From assembly GCA_031553775.1 (NCBI GenBank), contig JAVBLA010000021.1, positions 69,934-133,933 on the forward strand: a DNA stretch of 64,000 bases. The letters run 5' to 3'. The position numbers were made by a program, and so were the translations under genes. Source of the stretch: JAISFI01 sp031553775 (GTDB lineage Bacteria; Bacteroidota; Bacteroidia; Bacteroidales; Azobacteroidaceae). A model generated the notes under the pieces. That model searched no databases and was not told the DNA's origin. It saw only the letters and a program-made list of their open reading frames with translations. This document shows positions 53,832 to 61,666 of the stretch, piece after piece. Positions within the stretch are counted from its first letter, which is position 1. Each line of letters starts with the position of its first letter.

Positions 53832-54770
53832 ATGAAAAAGATTATCAGAAATTTACTTGTATTGCCTGTTTTAATGCTGGCTTGTTTCGCTTGCGAAGAC
53901 GATACTTTCGAAAACGATTATGTTTCCCCTGTGACAATCGGATTTCAGAACCTGGAAACGAATATGGTTACGCTAGGCAAGGGTGTGCTTACATATACAG
54001 TGTCTATTACCGCAACTGCTACCAATCGGGGAATTACCGGTTTTGATATTTATTCGGTAAACTCGAAAACAGGAGATAAAGGAGCTATTATTCCGGGAAC
54101 AACTGAGTCATTTGATCCTGCGGTCGGTTCTTATTCGATGAATTATGAGTTTACTGGTCTTACCGAGGACAAATGTATCAAAGTTGTTGTAACTGATTTT
54201 GACGGAAAAACGTATGAACGTAATTTGCTGGTTAAGGTTACCCCATCTGTATTATTCTCCGATGCTGCCCCTATCAGAACTATAAACATCGAAACGGCCG
54301 ACGATTATTATGGCTCCTATTATGCAACATGGTTAGGCGGACGGGTATATCTTCAGAGCAACGGCGCTCAATACGCTGCTGAAGTGGATCTTTCCCTGGG
54401 GCAGGTAGATATTGGAGGTACCATCGTTTCCGCATTGGTTTCTCCTGCAAAAAGAGCTGAATTCGGTTTGCCTACAATGAGCGGTTTACAGGATACAAAG
54501 TATGCTTTGACTACCTTGACAGCGGCTCAGTATAATGCAATCACGGCAGTAGATCCTACTACTATTGCTTCATTGGCAGATCCTACGGAAGACAAAGTTC
54601 AAGTAGCAAGCGGAAAAGTGTATTTGTTTAAGACTGCTAATGGTAAAAAGGGACTGATGCATGTCTCTGGGTTAGCTGCTAAAACGGGAACCATTCAAAA
54701 TGCTAATGGAGATTGGGTTTCGACAAGTTACAGTAGACTGGCTATATCTACAAAAACCCTGATACCATAA
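53832..54770 (+). CDS. surface glycan-binding lipoprotein (SGBP-like)
   Basis: The 312-residue protein has a lipoprotein signal with Cys near residues 18-21 (LACFACEDD) followed by acidic residues, the surface-export signal type in Bacteroidota. An immunoglobulin-like beta domain (about 30-140) is followed by a second all-beta region of about 160 residues. No enzyme motif is present. Its place directly after SusD 2 is that of SusE/SGBP proteins, which hold polysaccharide at the cell surface; function is by position. It is the last gene of operon G, with a terminator at 54797-54834. Confidence 0.7.
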   Translation: MKKIIRNLLVLPVLMLACFACEDDTFENDYVSPVTIGFQNLETNMVTLGKGVLTYTVSITATATNRGITGFDIYSVNSKTGDKGAIIPGTTESFDPAVGSYSMNYEFTGLTEDKCIKVVVTDFDGKTYERNLLVKVTPSVLFSDAAPIRTINIETADDYYGSYYATWLGGRVYLQSNGAQYAAEVDLSLGQVDIGGTIVSALVSPAKRAEFGLPTMSGLQDTKYALTTLTAAQYNAITAVDPTTIASLADPTEDKVQVASGKVYLFKTANGKKGLMHVSGLAAKTGTIQNANGDWVSTSYSRLAISTKTLIP

Positions 54771-54796
54771 ATTGATACAATAATCATAATTTTAGT

Positions 54797-54834
54797 TTGA
54801 AAGCGAGTCTAAAAAACTCGCTTTCAATTTTTTG
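54797..54834 (+). terminator. terminator of the susCD operon
   Basis: Perfect 12-bp arms (54797-54808 and 54816-54827) with a 7-nt loop are followed by a run of seven T. Confidence 0.9.
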
Positions 54835-54906
54835 ATGAAGCAGATACTATATGATCAATATTGAAGAGTTCTGAATATAAGTCAGCTAAAATAAAAGTTT
54901 AACAAA

Positions 54907-56487
54907 ATGAAAAAAATCTGGACAATCGCAGCTCTTATATGCTGCTGTGCCACTGCCTTTTCCCAGGGCATAGTAAAAGGTTATGTCTATGAAGACATCA
55001 ACCGTAACGGGAAAAAAGACGGGAAAGAAAAAGGAATTTCCCAGGTAGCCGTAACCAACGGAGTGGATGTTACTCTAACCGATGCCAAAGGTTTTTATCA
55101 ACTTCCTTTAGGAAACGACAATCCTGTTTTTGTGATCAAGCCTGCCGGATACCAGGTGCCGCTTAACAGCAAAGGCTTGCCGCAGTATTTCTATATTTAC
55201 AAGCCTTTGGGCTCTCCGAATAAAGGAGAATTTAAAGGAACGGATCCTACCGGTAAATTGCCGAAATCGGTTGATTTCGGATTATATCCGGCACCGGATA
55301 ACGATCAGTTCAAAGCGTTGATATTCGGAGACCCGCAGCCTTATTCTTTGCAGGAGATCGAATATTTCAATAAAAGCATTGTTTCTGAGTTAAAAGGAGT
55401 ACAGGGCGTTAGTTTCGGCATCAGCCTGGGTGATATTGCCGGCAATAACCTGGACCTGCATGCTCCGTATATAGAAGTGATGAAACAACTCAACCTTCCC
55501 TGGTACAATGTTATGGGAAATCACGACCGGAATTTTGAAGCGGAGGAAGATTCTCAATCGGATGAATCTTTTGAAGCACATTTTGGCCCGGTCAATACGG
55601 CTTTCAATTACGGGAAAGCCCATTTTATTATCCTGGACGATATCCTGGCTCCCGACCCGAGAAATAACAAAAAGGCTGATGGCTATTGGGCCGGTTTCCG
55701 GAAGGATCAATTGGATTTTGTGGAAAACGATCTGAAATATGTTCCCAAAGACCACCTGATTGTGATCTCTGTTCATATTCCTTTGGATAATCCGAAAGGA
55801 AAACTGAGTGCTTTCCGGGAAGCTGACCGGCATCGCCTGTTCGACCTGATAAAAGATTATCCCAATATACTGGTACTTTCTGCTCATACACATGTGCAGC
55901 AGCAATTTTTTTATGGAAAAGCTTCCGGTTGGATGAAAGAAAAACCTTTGTATGAGTATAATGCCGGAACAACCTGCGGTAGCTGGTATTCCGGAGAAAT
56001 CAACGAACGGGGAGTCCCCGATGCTACGATGGCCGACGGTACACCGAGCGGGTATGCATTCCTGAATGTGAACGGAAACCAGTATACTATCGATTATAAA
56101 GTGGCCGGTAAACCGAAAGACTACCAGATGACTATCTACAATCCGAAAGTGCTTGCCCGTAATAAAAAAACATCGGCCTCCATCTATGTAAACTTCTTTA
56201 TGGGAAGTGGTAATGATAAAGTGCAGGTTCGGGTAGACAAAGGTGACTGGAAAAAGATGACAAATGTAGACGCTTACGATCCTTCTTACCTGGAAATTCT
56301 ATACAAATGGGATTCTACGGACAAAGTACTGCCGGGCCGCCGTCCGGGTGCTCCCGTATCTTGTACCCATCTCTGGAAAGCGCCGGTACCGACCGATTTG
56401 CCGGTGGGAGTGCATGAAATAGAAGTGAAGGCGACAGACATGTTTGGAAGATCTTTTACTCAAAAAAGTACATATACGATCAAATAA
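54907..56487 (+). CDS. calcineurin-like phosphoesterase with MetallophosN and MetallophosC domains
   Basis: The 526-residue protein has a signal peptide (1-19). An N-terminal SdrD-like/MetallophosN domain (about 22-120) starts GIVKGYVYEDINRNGKKDGK. The phosphoesterase domain (about 135-345) has FGDPQPYS, SLGDIAGN, VMGNHDRN, ISVHIPLD and LSAHTHVQQQ, covering the dimetal ligands. The MetallophosC domain occupies about 350-526. This three-domain layout is common in Bacteroidota PULs and its substrate is not established. It follows the susCD terminator and has no GAACA operator, so it may not belong to the HTCS regulon. It is unrelated in architecture to the phosphoesterase fusion at 33724. Confidence 0.9.
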   Translation: MKKIWTIAALICCCATAFSQGIVKGYVYEDINRNGKKDGKEKGISQVAVTNGVDVTLTDAKGFYQLPLGNDNPVFVIKPAGYQVPLNSKGLPQYFYIYKPLGSPNKGEFKGTDPTGKLPKSVDFGLYPAPDNDQFKALIFGDPQPYSLQEIEYFNKSIVSELKGVQGVSFGISLGDIAGNNLDLHAPYIEVMKQLNLPWYNVMGNHDRNFEAEEDSQSDESFEAHFGPVNTAFNYGKAHFIILDDILAPDPRNNKKADGYWAGFRKDQLDFVENDLKYVPKDHLIVISVHIPLDNPKGKLSAFREADRHRLFDLIKDYPNILVLSAHTHVQQQFFYGKASGWMKEKPLYEYNAGTTCGSWYSGEINERGVPDATMADGTPSGYAFLNVNGNQYTIDYKVAGKPKDYQMTIYNPKVLARNKKTSASIYVNFFMGSGNDKVQVRVDKGDWKKMTNVDAYDPSYLEILYKWDSTDKVLPGRRPGAPVSCTHLWKAPVPTDLPVGVHEIEVKATDMFGRSFTQKSTYTIK

Positions 56488-56512
56488 AACGATAGATACG
56501 GATCTGTTTAGG

Positions 56513-56564
56513 TTGGGAGTTAAGGGCGCTTGTGGAACAGGTACTCTTAACTCCCAATTTTTTT
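56513..56564 (+). terminator. terminator after the phosphoesterase gene
   Basis: Perfect 12-bp arms (56513-56524 and 56546-56557) are followed by a T tract. Confidence 0.85.
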
Positions 56565-56655
56565 ATAATTATATCTGCATGTTTTTCCCTTAAGGCAGAC
56601 ATGCGAATGATCATATTTTTTAATTCTATAGATTTTCTTAATATAAAAAAACCAC

Positions 56656-56663
56656 TACCTTTG
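56656..56663 (+). promoter_or_regulatory. -7 box (TACCTTTG) for the TRIC-like gene
   Basis: TACCTTTG matches TAnnTTTG and lies 52 bp before the ATG at 56715. No GAACA repeat occurs 35 bp upstream, which makes it a useful negative control for the operator. Confidence 0.5.
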
Positions 56664-56714
56664 CGAATCCTGTTTTAATCAGGAAAATTGATCCATAAAC
56701 GAATAATTTATCCG

Positions 56715-57365
56715 ATGACTTTCCTGCATTCGTTGAGTTTTAGTACAGCCATAGAGTTTCTGGCTATGTTTGCGTTCACTATTTCCGGCATACGTTTGGC
56801 TTCTGCCAAGCAGTTCGATTGGTTCGGAGCATTTGTGGTTGGCCTGGTTACGGCAGTAGGAGGAGGAACTATCCGTGATTTAATGCTGAACCTGACCCCA
56901 TTCTGGATGGTCGACAGTTTTTATATCGTCAGCTCTTTCTTAGCCCTGATCGTTGTGGTAATTTACCAGAAGATACTTGTCCGTTTGAATTATACCTTTT
57001 TTACTTTCGATACGATTGGCCTGGCCTTGTATGTAGTTGTAGGTATTGAAAAGACCCTGCAATGCGGATTTCCCATTTGGGTTGCCATTATTATGGGGAT
57101 GATTACCGGTTCGGCCGGTGGAGTGATCCGGGACATCCTGATCAACGAAGTACCCCTGATCTTCCGGAAAGAAATTTATGCACTGGCCTGCCTGATCGGC
57201 GGCATTTTTTATTGGTTGAGCGACCTGGCCGGCTTACCGCTTCAAATCACTCAGATCATAGCTGTGATTTCTATTATTGTTACCCGGGTGATTGCCGTTA
57301 AATATCAGATTTCACTACCTGCTTTGAAGGGGGATATCAAGGATATTGATTCGGGGAAGTTGTAG
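56715..57365 (+). CDS. TRIC/UPF0126 family membrane protein
   Basis: The 216-residue protein starts at the ATG at 56715 (a TTG at 56688 is less likely). It has seven hydrophobic segments in two internal repeats, each with a Gly-rich motif: VGLVTAVGGGTIRDLMLN (about 36-53) and MGMITGSAGGVIRDILIN (about 122-139). These are the signature repeats of the TRIC cation-channel fold, shared by the YicG-type proteins linked to glycine uptake. Ion versus glycine transport cannot be decided. It is in the inner membrane and converges on the minus-strand isomerase gene. Confidence 0.88.
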   Translation: MTFLHSLSFSTAIEFLAMFAFTISGIRLASAKQFDWFGAFVVGLVTAVGGGTIRDLMLNLTPFWMVDSFYIVSSFLALIVVVIYQKILVRLNYTFFTFDTIGLALYVVVGIEKTLQCGFPIWVAIIMGMITGSAGGVIRDILINEVPLIFRKEIYALACLIGGIFYWLSDLAGLPLQITQIIAVISIIVTRVIAVKYQISLPALKGDIKDIDSGKL

Positions 57366-57378
57366 TTTAGATCTTGAC

Positions 57379-57458
57379 CGTCATTGCGAAGGCAAAGCCT
57401 GAAGCAATCTCCTGCCAATCGCCAGGAGATTGCTTCAGGCTTTGCCTTCGCAATGACG
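57379..57458. repeat. 80-bp perfect palindromic repeat
   Basis: Two exactly complementary 36-base arms (57379-57414 and 57423-57458) enclose an 8-nt loop. The outer end reads CGTCATTGCGAAGG, which resembles palindromic repeats dispersed in Bacteroidota genomes. It lies between convergent genes and could also end transcription. Confidence 0.85.
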
Positions 57459-57501
57459 TTTATATCCTTTCAGGGAGAAACTTGCGGATAATCAATATAA
57501 T

Positions 57502-58395
57502 TTATTTGGAATAATCCTTTTTTACAAAATCTGCATTCAACAGATAATCCAAACTTCTTTTTACACTTTCCTCCGGAGAGTAATTATATTTTTCCACTTC
57601 CACGATCAGGTATTTGGTGCCTGCTTTGTCGATGTGGTTGAATATGGCATCGAAACCTACCATACCACTCTGTCCGAGTTCTTTGTGATCTTTAATATGG
57701 AGAATTTCAAATCGTCCCGGATATTTTTCAAAATATTCTACAGGACTTTCACCGCCTCTTACTACCCAGTATACGTCCATCTCGAAGAAAACCAGCGAAG
57801 GATCTGTATTTTCGATCAGATAATTGTACATCACCTGATCGTCTACTTTTTCGAATTCGAAGGAATGATTGTGATAGCCGAATTTTAATCCTTTGGCTTT
57901 ACATTTTGCCCCGATTTTATTATAATAATCGCAATATGCCTTCAGTGTTTCGATATTTTTAAATTTATTCGCACGTGGCATAGAAGGAGCCGCAATATAG
58001 CTCATACCTGCTGCCTTATGGGCATCAATGCAGACATCCCACCATTGCCAGACTTCATTCCAGTCGATTTCTTCCATTTTTTCTACAGGAAGCGAATAAC
58101 TGGTATGAGAAGAGAGAGCCGTCATTCCGGCAGCTTTTATTTTAGCCTTGAATACTTCAGGGCTTAGGCTATAGAATTTACCATTGTCGTAACTGGCAGC
58201 TTCCACATATTTATAACCCATTGATCCGACTGCTGTAACAGTTTTGTCAAAATCCTTCTTAATATCGTCCCTCAATGAATACAATTGGATACCGATATTT
58301 TTTTCTGCCTTTTTAGCCGGTTTTGAAAATGCGGGCAGGCAGATCATCATGGCAACCAGGATTAATACTCCTGGGGTGATTCGTGTTTGTTTCAT
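57502..58395 (-). CDS. secreted sugar isomerase/epimerase-like TIM-barrel protein
   Basis: The 297-residue protein has a signal peptide (1-25). The AP-endonuclease-2/xylose-isomerase-like barrel shows IGIQLYSLRDDI (about 34-45), GYKYVEAASYDNG, SSHTSYSL, KFGYHNHSFEF (metal-ligand type His and Glu), FFEMDVYWVVRGG, HIKDH and LIVEVEKYNYS. Such proteins act on ketosugars or their derivatives. It sits downstream of Gfo/Idh and DUF1080 genes, which fits a role on a 3-keto sugar in the periplasm. It is 75 bp after the Gfo/Idh gene, with an AATTGAAA tract in the gap. Confidence 0.85.
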   Translation of the reverse strand: MKQTRITPGVLILVAMMICLPAFSKPAKKAEKNIGIQLYSLRDDIKKDFDKTVTAVGSMGYKYVEAASYDNGKFYSLSPEVFKAKIKAAGMTALSSHTSYSLPVEKMEEIDWNEVWQWWDVCIDAHKAAGMSYIAAPSMPRANKFKNIETLKAYCDYYNKIGAKCKAKGLKFGYHNHSFEFEKVDDQVMYNYLIENTDPSLVFFEMDVYWVVRGGESPVEYFEKYPGRFEILHIKDHKELGQSGMVGFDAIFNHIDKAGTKYLIVEVEKYNYSPEESVKRSLDYLLNADFVKKDYSK

Positions 58396-58404
58396 ACGTA
58401 ATTA

Positions 58405-58437
58405 ATTGAAAATTGAGAATTGAAAATTGAAAATAAT
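58405..58437. repeat. intergenic AATTGAAA tract
   Basis: Units of TTGAAAATTG and TTGAGAATTG fill most of the gap between the isomerase-like and oxidoreductase genes. It is the same repeat type as at 16173-16250. Confidence 0.7.
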
Positions 58438-58470
58438 ATGTTGCGGAATGTCCGGTACATATCGATGAGT

Positions 58471-60126
58471 TTATCCTCTTACAATTTCTTCTTTATCTTT
58501 ATCCCAGAACATTGTCCTGTTCTCCAGATAAGCGCGGGTACCCATGTGGGCAGTGATTGCTTCCTGGAATGCTTCCTCTATATTACAAGAGGGAGTCAGT
58601 CCCTGGCGGATACATTCCAACCATTCCCTCATATGAAGGAAGGTAGTGTTATATTTTTTACCGTTGATATAGGAATTCATCAATCCCCTCTTGGCAAAAT
58701 AAAGTTCGGTGGCAGTTGCTACACCGTCGGTATCTTCTTTTCCGGGTGTATAGGTGTAAAAAGGAGCATCGGTTGAAATAATGCCTTGCCTTATTTTTTC
58801 TCCGTATCTTTCGGAACGTCCATCGGCTGTGACGGAAATAAGATTGGAGAGTTCCATGCAGGCATCTGTTCCCATGAATACTTTACCCCGGCTGTGCTGG
58901 CTGGCCAATGTAGCACTGTACAGCAATGTGAAATCTTTATCCGGAAATTCCATGCAGGTTTGCAGAACATCAGGAACAGTCCTTCCGTCTTTGAAGAAAT
59001 AAATACCGCCGGAAGAGGTTACGGAATGAGGAATCCCCATCCGCATGATCTGGTTCACAGCATCATATTCATGTGTAAGCAGGTCTCCGCTCAGGCCGGT
59101 ACTGTAATCCCACCAGCATCTCCAGCGAAAAAAGCGTTCCAGACTGAATTTTCCCCGGTCGTCCGGACCGATATACCGTTCCAGTCCGTATTTTTTCATA
59201 TATTCGGTATATTCCCTGACTTGCTGGTCGGGGCCTTCGAATTGTTTCCAGTCGATAGTGTCCGGATTGGAACCGTCGATGATATCGTATACCCATGCTC
59301 CATTCGGATCATTTCTGTTGGTGGTCATTTCCACTAAGGAAATGTGGCCTAATAATCCGTTATCTACAATTTCTTTGGCTTTAATATAGCTGTCGGTCTG
59401 CCTTCCCTGGTGTCCCAGTTGGAAAACAATGCCGGCTTGCCGGATAACATCCCTTATCCGGTATGTTTCTTCCAAAGTCCACGACATCGGCTTTTCCAGG
59501 TAAACATGTTTGCCTGCCAAAGCTGCATCCATCGCCATTTGCGAATGCCAGTGGTCCGGAGCTGCAATTACTACCGCATCCACATCATCTGCTGCGATTA
59601 GTTCTTTGTAATTGCGGTATCTTTTGGGTGCTTTGCCCGTTTTTCCTCCGGTACCTTCACGGTACACATTCGATCCGGCCAGTACGGCCGCATCTCCATA
59701 TACATCGAAGATATCGCATACGGCGGTAATTTCTACATTCAGGTCGTCCTGCTCTATAAAATCCCGGTATCCCGTAAATTTAGGATTTTCTTTTTCTCTT
59801 TTTTTCAGGTTATCTATATAAGAGGGTTCGGCAAAACCTACTGCCTGCATCAGGTGCTTTCCCCGGATACCGAATCCGATGTGCCCCAGGCGAATTTTTT
59901 TTCCTCCTGATTGGGCTCCCATGATAGCCGGTTTCTGGTTTAGTTTGAAAACATCGCTGATATCCCGGTGCATCCGGTCGTATTTTCTTTTTTTGTAAAT
60001 ACCGTATGCCATGGCTCCCAGCACAGGAGCTGCCACTAAAGATTTCAGGATAGTCCTTCTTCCCTGAGATGCAGGTTGTCCTGATGGTGTTTGATTGGTG
60101 GAGGGTATTTCTTTTTCTGTTTTCAT
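58471..60126 (-). CDS. Gfo/Idh/MocA family oxidoreductase with Tat-like signal
   Basis: The 551-residue protein has a twin-arginine-like N-terminus (GRRTILKSLVAAPVLGAM, about 22-39). A Rossmann fold begins IRLGHIGFGIRGKHLMQAVG (about 81-100). The family motif EKPMSW lies at about 220, preceded by AAPDHWHSQMAMDAALAGKHVYL, and the C-terminal half is the substrate domain with WRCWWDYSTGLSGDLLTHE. Members oxidise or reduce sugars with NAD(P). Export with cofactor by Tat is consistent with periplasmic glycoside oxidation at C3; this role is inference. It overlaps the DoxX gene by 4 bp. Confidence 0.88.
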   Translation of the reverse strand: MKTEKEIPSTNQTPSGQPASQGRRTILKSLVAAPVLGAMAYGIYKKRKYDRMHRDISDVFKLNQKPAIMGAQSGGKKIRLGHIGFGIRGKHLMQAVGFAEPSYIDNLKKREKENPKFTGYRDFIEQDDLNVEITAVCDIFDVYGDAAVLAGSNVYREGTGGKTGKAPKRYRNYKELIAADDVDAVVIAAPDHWHSQMAMDAALAGKHVYLEKPMSWTLEETYRIRDVIRQAGIVFQLGHQGRQTDSYIKAKEIVDNGLLGHISLVEMTTNRNDPNGAWVYDIIDGSNPDTIDWKQFEGPDQQVREYTEYMKKYGLERYIGPDDRGKFSLERFFRWRCWWDYSTGLSGDLLTHEYDAVNQIMRMGIPHSVTSSGGIYFFKDGRTVPDVLQTCMEFPDKDFTLLYSATLASQHSRGKVFMGTDACMELSNLISVTADGRSERYGEKIRQGIISTDAPFYTYTPGKEDTDGVATATELYFAKRGLMNSYINGKKYNTTFLHMREWLECIRQGLTPSCNIEEAFQEAITAHMGTRAYLENRTMFWDKDKEEIVRG

Positions 60127-60602
60127 CTTTTTTCTTTCACTTTAAATATATATCTGTCCAAGCCGAATACCCGGGAAGTAGGAAATACCAATAATACTCC
60201 CAATGCCGCCATTTCTATCAGGTTTTTGTCTATCCACAGGTAAGACCCTTCGGAAGGCATCATATAAGTAGCGCCGATAAACGGACAATGGGAAAGATAG
60301 TAGAAACCCAGAAGAACCATACCGGCAACAGAAGCCACCCGCATCAAACATCCGGCAATCAGGCCCAGCCCGATACACACCAATCCCCATTCATTCAGAA
60401 AATTGGCAACAGAGAGCGTGGCCGCATTATTGGCCATCGAAACAAAACAGGATGAAAGCCACCCTTTCGAATCTATCAGGTAACCGAATGAAGTCCACTG
60501 TGGATTCAATACTTTAACAAGACCTTCATACAAAAAATGCCACCCTACCAGCATCCGTAAAGTGACAAGCCAAAAGGTTTGTGATTTGGAATAGTTTGTC
60601 AT
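60123..60602 (-). CDS. DoxX family membrane protein
   Basis: The 159-residue protein has four hydrophobic segments and the DoxX-type start RMLVGWHFLYEGLVKVLNPQ (about 17-36). Related small membrane proteins may relay electrons or help membrane oxidases. Its end overlaps the start of the Gfo/Idh gene by 4 bp, so the two are translationally coupled, which suggests it supports the oxidoreductase, perhaps by recycling the cofactor or anchoring it. That role is inference. Confidence 0.85.
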   Translation of the reverse strand: MTNYSKSQTFWLVTLRMLVGWHFLYEGLVKVLNPQWTSFGYLIDSKGWLSSCFVSMANNAATLSVANFLNEWGLVCIGLGLIAGCLMRVASVAGMVLLGFYYLSHCPFIGATYMMPSEGSYLWIDKNLIEMAALGVLLVFPTSRVFGLDRYIFKVKEKR

Positions 60603-60614
60603 TGGATCATAAAA

Positions 60615-60749
60615 CTGAAAACCGAGGATCGTTTATTCTAAATTTGCCACGAATTTTACGAAAGGAAAGCAAATATTTCTGGTTCACATTTCGTAAAATC
60701 CGTGGCAGTTATATACCTTACAATAGATCAGCTATCGTCCGGTTTTCAG
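60615..60749. repeat. nested palindromic element
   Basis: Outer arms CTGAAAACCG (60615-60624) and CGGTTTTCAG (60740-60749) enclose an inner 19-base hairpin with one mismatch (60645-60663 and 60689-60707). The 135-bp unit fills the gap between the DoxX and DUF1080 genes. It could be a small non-autonomous mobile element or a processed transcript structure. Confidence 0.6.
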
Positions 60750-60761
60750 ATTAATTTAAAA

Positions 60762-61610
60762 TTAATCTTCTAATACTTTAATTTTGATATTTTTGAACCA
60801 AACATCATCACCATGGTCTTGCAAACCGATATAGCCTTCATGATTTTCTCCACCGCAGTTGTTCAGCAATTCGAAAGCCAACGGCCATTTTTTCTGGCTG
60901 AATTTACTGGCTTGCAGCATTTCTGTCCATTGCGGAGTCCACAGATGATATTCCAGTACATTCGTCCCGTTTTGTCCGTGAACAACCGTTCCTTTATAAA
61001 CCATGATCGTAGTGGTATTCCATTCGCCGAAAGGTTTGGAATTTTGAGGAACAGCCGGAATCATATCGTATAAAGAAGACGACTGGCGGTTACCGTCTTT
61101 GCCTAATTTGGCGTCCGGATGGTTTGCATTATCCAGTACCTGGCTTTCGGGAGCAGAGATATAGATAGGTTGATCTTTTACTTCCTGTGCCAGATAAAAA
61201 ATTCCGGAATGAGCTCCTTTGGCAACTTTCCATTCGACGGTCAGTTCGAAATTTTTGAATTTATGAGCGAAAATCAGATCTCCGCCGTCTTTTGACTGTG
61301 CTTCGCCGGCGCCACCTCCGTTGATTTTGATTGCTCCGTTATCTATAGTCCATTTACCAGGAACATCTTCCCGTCCGTATCCTCTCCAACCGGTAAATGT
61401 TTTTCCGTCGAAAAGCGTAATATAACCATCTTTGTCAGCCTTGTAAGTAGAAATATCTACTTGCGGCATATCCAATACGGTATATTCCGGAACTGCCGGT
61501 ACACTATCTTTTACAGGAGCAGCTTCTTCTGCCTGTTTCTTGTTTCCTCCACATGCACTGATTGTCGATGCCAAAAGCACAGCACTAAATAAATATACTA
61601 TTTTTTTCAT
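60762..61610 (-). CDS. DUF1080 (3-keto-disaccharide hydrolase-like) lipoprotein
   Basis: The 282-residue protein starts at the ATG at 61610 and has a lipoprotein signal with lipobox STISAC (Cys about 20). The DUF1080 jelly-roll domain (about 60-280) has ITLFDGKTFTGWRGYGRED, DLIFAHKFKNFELTVEWKV, HSGIFYLAQE and WKNIKIKVLED-like ending. This domain is known from 3-keto-disaccharide hydrolases and from eliminases acting on 3-keto-glycosides. With the flanking Gfo/Idh genes it suggests glycoside cleavage after oxidation at C3. The specific reaction is not provable from sequence. Confidence 0.87.
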   Translation of the reverse strand: MKKIVYLFSAVLLASTISACGGNKKQAEEAAPVKDSVPAVPEYTVLDMPQVDISTYKADKDGYITLFDGKTFTGWRGYGREDVPGKWTIDNGAIKINGGGAGEAQSKDGGDLIFAHKFKNFELTVEWKVAKGAHSGIFYLAQEVKDQPIYISAPESQVLDNANHPDAKLGKDGNRQSSSLYDMIPAVPQNSKPFGEWNTTTIMVYKGTVVHGQNGTNVLEYHLWTPQWTEMLQASKFSQKKWPLAFELLNNCGGENHEGYIGLQDHGDDVWFKNIKIKVLED

Positions 61611-61666
61611 AAGATTCAATATTTTAAGATTCTAACTTTTAGTTTTTAGTTATTAGCTTTTAGTTA

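Noticed and set aside
57379..57458. CRISPR or tandem array
   Set aside because: There is one palindrome only, with no repeated spacer units; no CRISPR array or cas gene is seen anywhere in the window.
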